From: Blastococcus sp. CT_GayMR20
GTDB taxonomy: Bacteria > Actinomycetota > Actinomycetes > Mycobacteriales > Geodermatophilaceae
NCBI RefSeq assembly: GCF_004570345.1
Contig: NZ_SPQM01000006.1
Coordinates: forward strand, 1 to 64,000
Direction of reading: 5' to 3'
Length of the DNA stretch: 64,000 bases
Shown: positions 41,760-48,593 of the stretch, in pieces
Layout of the letters: each line of letters begins with the position of its first letter
How positions within the stretch are numbered: the stretch's first letter is position 1
The notes under the pieces: model-generated
Database searches by the model: none
What the model was told of the DNA's origin: nothing
The model's input: the letters and a program-made list of their open reading frames with translations, nothing else
Made by a program: the position numbers and the translations under genes

Positions 41760-43883
41760 CTACGGCGATGCCGACAAGGCGTCGGTCAGCAACGCGACGA
41801 GCGCCTCGTGCTGCACGTCGGTCGAGGACGCGATCTCCTCGTCCGAGCCGTCGAGAGCCCGGGCGGCGAGCCCCGCCTTGCTGTCGATCAGCTCGGCGAT
41901 CCGGGCGTCGATCGTCTGCGCCGCGATGATGCGCCACGCGGTCACCGGTTCCGCCTGACCGATCCGGTGACTGCGGTCGATGGCCTGGGTCTGCTCAGCG
42001 TCGGTCCAGGACAGCTCGGCGAGCACGATGTTGGACGCGACCTGCAGGTTGAGCCCCACGCCGGCCGCGGTCAGGGAGCAGACCGCGATGGCGACGTCCG
42101 GGTCCTTCACGAAGGCGTCGATGTTGCGCTGCCGCGCGGTCGACGTCTGGTCGCCACGGATCGAGGAGAACCGGATGCCCTGCTTGGCGAAGGTCTCCTC
42201 GGCCGCGTCCATGACGTCGATGTGCTTGGCGAAGAAGACCACCTTGCCCGCACTCCGGGCGAGCTGGGCGGCGTAGTCGGCGGCGAGCGGCGCCTTGGCC
42301 TGGCCGATGCGGCGCACCATGCTGAACACGTTCTCGCCGGTCGTCGAGGTGGCCGCGTCCTTCAGCTCCGCCCGCGCCACCCTGCGTACCAGGGCGTGGT
42401 CGATGCCCTCGACGAGGTCGGAGGAGCGGTTCGCGAGCGCGGTCTCGTACCGCGCCACCATCCGCCGGGCGAGATCCCGCTCGGCGGCCCGGATCGACCG
42501 TCCGGTCGGCCCGTCCAGCTCGACGGGCAGGTCGGCGACGCGGCGGGCGGGGATGTCGGCTGCCACGTCGACCTTGCGGCGGCGGACGACGCCGCGGTCG
42601 ATGACGCACGCACGCGCGGCCGGGTAGAACCCGGGGTCAGCAGGTGTCAGGCCGGACTGCTCGAGCGCCTCCATCAGCTCGCCGATCGGCATGGCCTCGT
42701 CGATCCAGCCCAGGAACTGCCAGATCGCCCGGAAGTCCTCGATGTCGTTGATCAGCGGGGTGCCGGTGAGGGCCATCAGCAGGGGACGCCCGGTGCGGGC
42801 ACGGATGCGCTCGGAGAGCTCGAGGACGTGCTGCGAGCGCTGGGACGTCTTGTTCTTGATGAAGTGTGCCTCGTCGACCACCATGCCGCGGAAGCCGAAG
42901 TCGCCGATCCACCCCACGTGCCGGTCGAGCACCTCGTAGTTGACGACGACGATGTCGGCGAAGCCGTCGATGGTGTTCCCGTCGCCGTGGATCACCGTGG
43001 CCGCGCGATGGGGCGTCCACAGTCCCGCCTCGCGCGCCCAGTTGGTCTTGACGACGTTCGGCACGACCACGAGCAGCGGGTAGGCGTTCGCCGCCTCCGC
43101 GGCCAGCAGGGCCTGGGCCGTCTTGCCCAGGCCCGGCTCGTCGGCGAGCAGGAAGGTCCGATGACCGGAAGCGACGGCAGCCACCAGTTGTGCCTGGTGC
43201 GGCATGAGCTCCCGACCGCCGGGCGCGCGCAGGGACGACGGCGCCGGGAGGGCCATGCAGGCCGAGGCTCCGGCGCCGGCGCGCTCGAACGAACTGAGGA
43301 GCGGGCCGAGCAGCTCCCACCCGGCGAGGCGGCGTGGGCGGACCGTGGTCTGCCGCACCGCATCGAAGTCCGGGGCGAGGAACGGGTTGGCCAGCTGCCG
43401 GGAGACCACCGACTGGGGCACGACCCGGCGCTCGGGAACGGCGGGCGCGGCGACCGGCTCCGCCGGCGTGGGCGCCTCGGGGGTCGGCTCCACGCCGGCG
43501 GTGCGCAGCATCTCGCGCGTGAGCGATCGGGCCGCATCCGAGACGACGGCGTCGTCGGAGAGGAAGGCCAGGAGGCCGGTGTCCCGCACCGCTGTCTTGG
43601 CGAGGATGGTGGCCACGCCGTCGAGGCGCCTGAGTTGCTCCGACCGGCGGGCGTCCCCCATGGCCGCGTCGGCCTTGATCCGGGCATGCTCCTCGCGGAC
43701 GAGGAGTCCCACGGCCTGGAACTTCGTGCGGACGGCCGGCGTCACGCGGCCGCGCTCGACGGCGGCCTCCACCTCACGGACGGCGCGGGCGAGCTCCGCG
43801 ATGACGTCACCGTCCCGGACCCGCCGCTGGTTCCGCGGGGCACTGCGGCGAGCGCCGTTCTGGCCTCGGCCCCCTCGAGCCAC
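41760..43883 (-). CDS. SNF2-family DEAD/DEAH-box helicase
   Basis: A 707-aa SWI2/SNF2 ATPase, most like SMARCAL1/ZRANB3-type annealing helicases in motif spelling. Walker A DEPGLGKTAQ is at about residues 246-255, DEAH near 335, LTGTPLIN near 370, and motif VI DRSHRIGQ near 636. A basic N-terminus and ~200 residues of unassigned sequence precede the helicase core. GAGGAGGG lies just before the GTG at 43883; the open frame extends to 44018 through a terminator and is not used. Probable role in DNA repair or fork processing. Confidence 0.9.
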   Translation of the reverse strand: MARGGRGQNGARRSAPRNQRRVRDGDVIAELARAVREVEAAVERGRVTPAVRTKFQAVGLLVREEHARIKADAAMGDARRSEQLRRLDGVATILAKTAVRDTGLLAFLSDDAVVSDAARSLTREMLRTAGVEPTPEAPTPAEPVAAPAVPERRVVPQSVVSRQLANPFLAPDFDAVRQTTVRPRRLAGWELLGPLLSSFERAGAGASACMALPAPSSLRAPGGRELMPHQAQLVAAVASGHRTFLLADEPGLGKTAQALLAAEAANAYPLLVVVPNVVKTNWAREAGLWTPHRAATVIHGDGNTIDGFADIVVVNYEVLDRHVGWIGDFGFRGMVVDEAHFIKNKTSQRSQHVLELSERIRARTGRPLLMALTGTPLINDIEDFRAIWQFLGWIDEAMPIGELMEALEQSGLTPADPGFYPAARACVIDRGVVRRRKVDVAADIPARRVADLPVELDGPTGRSIRAAERDLARRMVARYETALANRSSDLVEGIDHALVRRVARAELKDAATSTTGENVFSMVRRIGQAKAPLAADYAAQLARSAGKVVFFAKHIDVMDAAEETFAKQGIRFSSIRGDQTSTARQRNIDAFVKDPDVAIAVCSLTAAGVGLNLQVASNIVLAELSWTDAEQTQAIDRSHRIGQAEPVTAWRIIAAQTIDARIAELIDSKAGLAARALDGSDEEIASSTDVQHEALVALLTDALSASP

Positions 43884-44004
43884 GGATCCCTCCTCTGGCA
43901 TGCCCGGCGACCTGCGGCCGGACGCCGCAGATCGTCCCGCGTGCCGGCCCCCGGCGATGCGCCGCCCCGAACCGCCTTCCGGTGGCCGTCTGCACACAGA
44001 TGGA

Positions 44005-44036
44005 AACGGCCCCCACATGGGACTGTGGGGGCCGTT
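44005..44036 (-). terminator. Terminator of tRNA-fMet copy 2
   Basis: A 13-bp perfect stem AACGGCCCCCACA / TGTGGGGGCCGTT with a 6-nt loop starts 9 nt after the tRNA 3' end. Confidence 0.75.
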
Positions 44037-44045
44037 CCGTCGTTG

Positions 44046-44119
44046 TAGCGGGGGCAGGATTCGAACCTGCGACCTCTGGGTTATGAGCCCAGCGAGCTAC
44101 CGAGCTGCTCCACCCCGCG
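44046..44119 (-). tRNA. Initiator tRNA-fMet (CAT), copy 2
   Basis: A 74-nt cloverleaf with the same C1 x U72 mismatch and GGG/CCC anticodon stem as copy 1. It differs only by a compensated T-stem pair (CGCAG / CUGCC instead of CACAG / CUGUC). TGTAAGGT lies so that TAAGGT ends 12 nt before the mature 5' end, the same spacing as copy 1. Confidence 0.95.
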
Positions 44120-44149
44120 TCGGTAGAGCCCACCTTACACGCCCGGGAC

Positions 44150-44185
44150 GGAGGGAGGGTGCGGGGTTGCCCACACCCTCCCTCC
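44150..44185 (-). terminator. UPF0182 gene terminator
   Basis: A 12-bp perfect stem GGAGGGAGGGTG / CACCCTCCCTCC with a 12-nt loop begins 3 nt after the UPF0182 stop. Confidence 0.75.
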
Positions 44186-44188
44186 CGC

Positions 44189-47137
44189 TCACCCGCCGGG
44201 GGTGGCGCCGGCCGCCCCCTGCGCGGCCTGGTACGCCTCGACCGCGGTGCCCAGGTTCTCGAGCGCCTGACCCTGCGCACTGAAGTCGCCGGCGCGCTGC
44301 GCTGCGGCCAGTTCCTCCAGGGCGGCGTTGATGTCGCTCACCGCCTCGTCGAGACCGGGGGCGGCCGGTGTCCCGCCGTCGGCCGGTGGCGTCGTCGGGG
44401 TGGTGGGCGTGGTCGGCTCGGCGGGATCGGTCGGGTCGTCGGTGGCGGCGTTCTCGTCCGTCGCGGACTCCCCCGCTCCCGCGCCGAAGACCTGGTCGAG
44501 CGCCTCCTCCAGCGTGTCGGCGTACCCGATCCGGTCGCCGAAGTTGACCAGGACCTTCTGCAGCAGCGGGAAGCCGCCCTCGCCGGTGCCGCGCACGTAC
44601 AGCGGCTCGACGTACAGCAGACCGGCGTCGCCGATGGGCAGGGTCAGGAGGTTGCCGAACACCGGGTCGGAGTTCTCGCTGTTGAACAGGGTCAGGTCCG
44701 GTCGGACCTGGTTGTTGGACTCGAACGAGTTCTGGACCTGCCCCGGTCCCCGGAACGGGGTGTTGCCCGGCAGCCGCAGCACCTGGATCTCGCCGTAGGT
44801 CTCCGGGGCGCTGGAGGCGGAGATGAAGGCCGAGAGGTTGTCCCGCTGGAAGGCGTTGAGGGCGCTGGTCAGCTGGAAGCTGGCCTCGTCGTCGTTCGGC
44901 CGCTGCGCCAGGATGTAGTACGGCGGCTGGTCCTCCTCGGTGTTCCGCGTCGGGTCGTCGGGGATCTGCCAGCGGTCGTTGGCGTTGTAGAAGTCCACCG
45001 GGTCGTCGACGTGGTAGCGGGTGAGGATCTCCCGCTGCACCTTGAACAGGTCCTCCGGGTACCGCACGTGGCTGTTCAGCTCGTCGGAGATCGCGCTCTT
45101 CGGCTGGACGACGCCCGGGAAGGCCTTCATGTAGGTCTGCAGCACCGGGTCCTCGGTGTCCCACTCGTACAGCGTCACGGTGCCGTCGTGCGCGTCGACC
45201 GTCGCCTTCACCGAGTTGCGGATGTAGTTGAAGGTCTCGTTCGGCAGCGCCGTGGTACCGGTGCCCGTCAGCGCGTCCGACGCCGCCTCGCCCAGCTCCA
45301 TCTGCTCGGCGTACGGGTAGGAGTCCGACGTCGTGTAGCCGTCGAGCATCCAGACGATCCGGCCGTCGATCACCGCCGGGTACGGGTCGCCGTCGACCTC
45401 GAGGAAGGGCGCGGCCTTCTCGACCCGCTCGCGCGGGTCACGCACGTAGAGGACCTTCGATTCCTCGTTGACGGCGTTGGACAGCAGGAAGTTGCGCTCG
45501 CGGTAGTAGATGGCGAACGTCAGCTGCCGGAAGAAGCTGCCGACCGACACCCCGCCCTCGCCGTTGTAGGTGTTGTTGATCTGGCCTTCGTCGTCCGAGC
45601 CGCCCTCGGGCTGGTCGAACTCCTGGGGCCGGGCGCCCTCCGGGGCGCCGACCACCGAGTAGTCCCGCATCAGCTCGCCGTAGTAGATGCGCGGCTCCTC
45701 GACCTCGATGTCGCCCCGCACCGGCAGGTCGCGCGTCGTGAAGTTGGGCTCCCCACCTTCGGTGCCGGCCACGACCTCGTTCGCCGGCGCGGCCACGAAC
45801 CCGTTGCCGTGCGTGTAGACCGTGTGCCGGTTGATCCAGGTGCTCTGGTTCTCCGACAGGCCGGCGCTGTTGAGCTCGCGCACGGCGACGACGTAGTCGC
45901 GGACCTCGCCGTTGACCGTGTAGCGGTCGATGTCCAGCTTCTCCGGGAAGCCGTACACGTTCCGGATCTGCTGGCGGGCGGTGAAGGTGTCGGCCAGGAC
46001 GTTGGGGTCCAGCAGCCGCGCGTTCGGAATCGTCTGCGTGTCGTTGCGCAGCTCGGCCAGGGCCGCAGAGGTGTCGACCTCCTCGCCGGTCGCCTCCTGC
46101 GCGTAGTCGACGTACTCGATGTCGGCGAGGTTGTAGGCGTCGCGCGTCGCGGCGATCGCCCGGTCGATGTAGGGAGCTTCCTTCTCGTTGGCACTGGGCT
46201 TGACCACGAACTGCTGCACGATCGCGGGGTAGGCCACGCCGATGACGAGGCTGGAGATCAGCAGCAGCACCAGCGCGGCGGCCGGCAGCAGGAAGTTGCG
46301 CACGAAGATGTTGGCGAAGAAGGCCAGTGCGCAGACGGCGGCGACGAACACCAGGATCGTCTTCGGCACGAGCAGCGCGTTGACGTCGGTGTAGCTGGCG
46401 CCGGTGAAGACCTCACCGCGGTCGGAGTAGACGAGCCCGTAGCGGTCCAGCCAGTAGGCGACCGCCTTCAGCGCGACGAAGAGCCCGAGCAGCACCGACA
46501 GCTGCACCCGCGCCGCGGCGGTCAGCTTCTGCCCCGGCGTCTGCAGCCGCAGCCCGCCGAAGACGTAGTGGGTGAGCACCGAGCCGATCAGCGCCAGCAG
46601 CACGATCGCGAACCCGAACCCCAGCGCCAGCCGGTAGAAGGGGTAGTCGAAGACGAAGAACGACACGTCGACGCCGAACTCCGGGTCGGTGCGCCCGAAC
46701 GGGGTGCTGTTGCGGAAGCCGAGCCACGTCTGCCAGCTGCCCTGCGCGGTGAACCCGGCGAACAGCCCGAGGACGACGGCGACGGCGGTGAGCACCAGAC
46801 CGCGGCGCGGCTCGAGCGACTGGCGGTAGCGCTCCAGGTTCTGCTGCTCCAGCGACATCGGCCGGAACGTGGGCCGGAACCGGTACGCCAGGTAGATCGC
46901 CAGCGCGACCAGGCCGCCGGTGGCGACGCCGGCCACGGCGAACAGCAGCGCACGCGTCTGCAGCTCGGTCCAGAAGACCTTGGTGTAGTCCGTCTCGTCG
47001 AACCAGAGGTAGTCCACGTAGACGTTCGTCAGCGTGCCGATGGCCGTGAACAGCACCAGCAGGACGCCGATGGCGCCGAGGACCAGCTTGGCGCGCCGCG
47101 ACAGGGTCGGCACCGGCACGGGGGGCCGCATGGCCAC
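44189..47137 (-). CDS. UPF0182 family membrane protein
   Basis: A 982-aa UPF0182 (COG1615) protein, the usual family size. The N-terminal ~340 residues carry about seven transmembrane helices, with NVYVDYLWFDETDYTKVFWT after the first and YPAIVQQFVVKPSANEKEAP after the last. The remaining ~600 residues are a large, probably extracytoplasmic domain ending in a Thr/Pro-rich linker and an Ala/Gln-rich helix. Function is unknown. The GTG at 47137 is supported by AAGGAGA 7 nt upstream. It lies downstream of the PDZ-Lon protease gene, as Rv3193c does of Rv3194c. Confidence 0.92.
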   Translation of the reverse strand: MAMRPPVPVPTLSRRAKLVLGAIGVLLVLFTAIGTLTNVYVDYLWFDETDYTKVFWTELQTRALLFAVAGVATGGLVALAIYLAYRFRPTFRPMSLEQQNLERYRQSLEPRRGLVLTAVAVVLGLFAGFTAQGSWQTWLGFRNSTPFGRTDPEFGVDVSFFVFDYPFYRLALGFGFAIVLLALIGSVLTHYVFGGLRLQTPGQKLTAAARVQLSVLLGLFVALKAVAYWLDRYGLVYSDRGEVFTGASYTDVNALLVPKTILVFVAAVCALAFFANIFVRNFLLPAAALVLLLISSLVIGVAYPAIVQQFVVKPSANEKEAPYIDRAIAATRDAYNLADIEYVDYAQEATGEEVDTSAALAELRNDTQTIPNARLLDPNVLADTFTARQQIRNVYGFPEKLDIDRYTVNGEVRDYVVAVRELNSAGLSENQSTWINRHTVYTHGNGFVAAPANEVVAGTEGGEPNFTTRDLPVRGDIEVEEPRIYYGELMRDYSVVGAPEGARPQEFDQPEGGSDDEGQINNTYNGEGGVSVGSFFRQLTFAIYYRERNFLLSNAVNEESKVLYVRDPRERVEKAAPFLEVDGDPYPAVIDGRIVWMLDGYTTSDSYPYAEQMELGEAASDALTGTGTTALPNETFNYIRNSVKATVDAHDGTVTLYEWDTEDPVLQTYMKAFPGVVQPKSAISDELNSHVRYPEDLFKVQREILTRYHVDDPVDFYNANDRWQIPDDPTRNTEEDQPPYYILAQRPNDDEASFQLTSALNAFQRDNLSAFISASSAPETYGEIQVLRLPGNTPFRGPGQVQNSFESNNQVRPDLTLFNSENSDPVFGNLLTLPIGDAGLLYVEPLYVRGTGEGGFPLLQKVLVNFGDRIGYADTLEEALDQVFGAGAGESATDENAATDDPTDPAEPTTPTTPTTPPADGGTPAAPGLDEAVSDINAALEELAAAQRAGDFSAQGQALENLGTAVEAYQAAQGAAGATPGG

Positions 47138-47238
47138 GAGCGCTCTCCTTCGTGTTGCAACATCCGGCCACGGCACCGCCGCAGCCACGTGTGGTCGGAC
47201 CCGGCGCCCTCAGGCGCGGTCCCCGCTCATCCCAGCAC

Positions 47239-47264
47239 AACGCTCAGGGCGCGCCCGGGTTCCC
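47239..47264 (-). promoter_or_regulatory. ECF-type promoter before UPF0182 gene
   Basis: On the minus strand GGGAAC (complement of 47259-47264), a 16-nt spacer, then CGTT (complement of 47239-47242) fit the generic ECF consensus GGAAC-N16-CGTT. The leader would be ~95 nt. Confidence 0.5.
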
Positions 47265-47313
47265 ATCGCCCCGACAGGCCGTGCCGACGGGCCTCCCAGG
47301 CAGTCCCGGACCC

Positions 47314-47922
47314 TCAGCAGGGCTCCGGCGTCCGGCCGGCCTCGAAGTCGGCCAGCGCGTCGAGGGCGTCCTCCAGGGTGGCGACCCGCGCCAGGGGGAA
47401 ATCGGGCTCGGCCACGCCCAGCGCCTCCTCGCAGTTCCCGGCGGGCACCAGGAAGAGCTCGGCGTCGATCTCGGCGGCCGCGACCATCTTCAGCGTGATC
47501 CCGCCGATGGGGCCCACGTTCCCGTCCGCGTCGATCGTCCCGGTGCCCGCGACGATGGCGCCGCCGGTCAGGTCGTCGTCCCCCACGAGGTCGAGGATGC
47601 CGAGCGTCAGCATCAGGCCGGCCGACGGACCGCCGACGTCCTCCACCTGGATGTCGACGTCGAAGGGCGCCGAGGGCTGCTCGAGGATCGTGATGCCGAG
47701 GAGCGAGCCGTCGCCGTCCTCGGCGGACTTCGTCGTCACGGTGGCGGAGCCCGGCGCGCCGAGCCGGGTGTAGGAGACGGTCACGTCCGAGCCGCCGGGG
47801 ATGTCGTCGAGCACTGCGTCGAGGGCGTCGACGTCGGGCACGGGACGGCCGTCGATCGCCTCCAGGGCGTCGCCCTCCTCGAGTGCGTCCTCCGACGGCG
47901 AGTCCTCGGCGAAGCCCTGCAC
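47314..47922 (-). pseudogene. PDZ-Lon (S16) serine protease, N-terminus lost at repeat junction (left copy)
   Basis: The last 202 codons of a YlbL-type membrane protease (Rv3194c class). Present are most of the PDZ domain (VQGFAEDSPSEDALEEGDAL, ITILEQPSAPFDVDIQVEDV) and the Lon catalytic domain with Ser in GGPSAGLMLTL and Lys in GGITLKMVAA. Normal members are ~340-360 aa with an N-terminal transmembrane anchor. Here the reading frame continues across the junction at 47921/47922 into reverse-complemented sequence, so the true N-terminus is missing. The 421-aa open frame across the junction is a chimera. Confidence 0.85.
47810..47921. other. Unique spacer at the centre of the inverted repeat
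   Basis: This 112-bp stretch is the only sequence between the arms. It is genuine coding sequence of the left PDZ-Lon copy (minus strand, PDZ domain) and is not palindromic. The first mismatch of the mirror alignment is A47810 against A47921. Confidence 0.93.
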
Positions 47923-48417
47923 GACGACATCCCCGGCGGCTCGGACGTGACCGTCTCCTACACCCGGCTCGGCGCGCCGGGCTCCGCCACCGTGACGACG
48001 AAGTCCGCCGAGGACGGCGACGGCTCGCTCCTCGGCATCACGATCCTCGAGCAGCCCTCGGCGCCCTTCGACGTCGACATCCAGGTGGAGGACGTCGGCG
48101 GTCCGTCGGCCGGCCTGATGCTGACGCTCGGCATCCTCGACCTCGTGGGGGACGACGACCTGACCGGCGGCGCCATCGTCGCGGGCACCGGGACGATCGA
48201 CGCGGACGGGAACGTGGGCCCCATCGGCGGGATCACGCTGAAGATGGTCGCGGCCGCCGAGATCGACGCCGAGCTCTTCCTGGTGCCCGCCGGGAACTGC
48301 GAGGAGGCGCTGGGCGTGGCCGAGCCCGATTTCCCCCTGGCGCGGGTCGCCACCCTGGAGGACGCCCTCGACGCGCTGGCCGACTTCGAGGCCGGCCGGA
48401 CGCCGGAGCCCTGCTGA
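47923..48417 (+). pseudogene. PDZ-Lon (S16) protease fragment (right copy)
   Basis: Mirror of the left copy but 112 bp shorter. It begins at DDIPGGSDVTVSYTRLG in the second half of the PDZ domain and keeps the complete Lon catalytic domain and stop. It has no start codon of its own; the open frame upstream comes from antisense and spacer sequence. Confidence 0.85.
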
Positions 48418-48466
48418 GGGTCCGGGACTGCCTGGGAGGCCCGTCGGCACGGCCTGTCGGGGCGAT

Positions 48467-48492
48467 GGGAACCCGGGCGCGCCCTGAGCGTT
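48467..48492 (+). promoter_or_regulatory. ECF-type promoter before UPF0182 gene (mirror copy)
   Basis: Mirror of 47239-47264. Confidence 0.45.
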
Positions 48493-48593
48493 GTGCTGGG
48501 ATGAGCGGGGACCGCGCCTGAGGGCGCCGGGTCCGACCACACGTGGCTGCGGCGGTGCCGTGGCCGGATGTTGCAACACGAAGGAGAGCGCTC

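Larger units (their letters stand above)
31731..47809 (+). repeat. Giant inverted repeat, left arm
   Basis: This 16,079-bp arm is the reverse complement of 47,922-64,000. Every mirrored coordinate pair sums to 95,731. All ORFs in one arm have an identical-length, identical-sequence partner in the other, and the stretches I compared base by base (the inner boundary, the outer 50 bp, tRNA regions) match exactly. The outer limit is set only by the window edge. Confidence 0.97.

Noticed and set aside
44189..47773. 1204-aa plus-strand ORF opposite the UPF0182 gene (and its mirror)
   Set aside because: Shadow frame rich in Val/Arg/Gln with no domain; the opposite frame has a ribosome-binding site, a membrane topology and family similarity.
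47700..48000. Covalently closed hairpin telomere of a linear replicon read through as a palindrome
   Set aside because: A hairpin end would be palindromic to within a few bases of the tip. Here 112 bp of non-palindromic coding sequence lies at the centre, in the middle of a conserved gene.
47152..48579. Two 421-aa ORFs, one on each strand, crossing the repeat centre
   Set aside because: They are chimeras: about half of each is antisense to the protease 3' end, and only the C-terminal parts encode real PDZ-Lon sequence.
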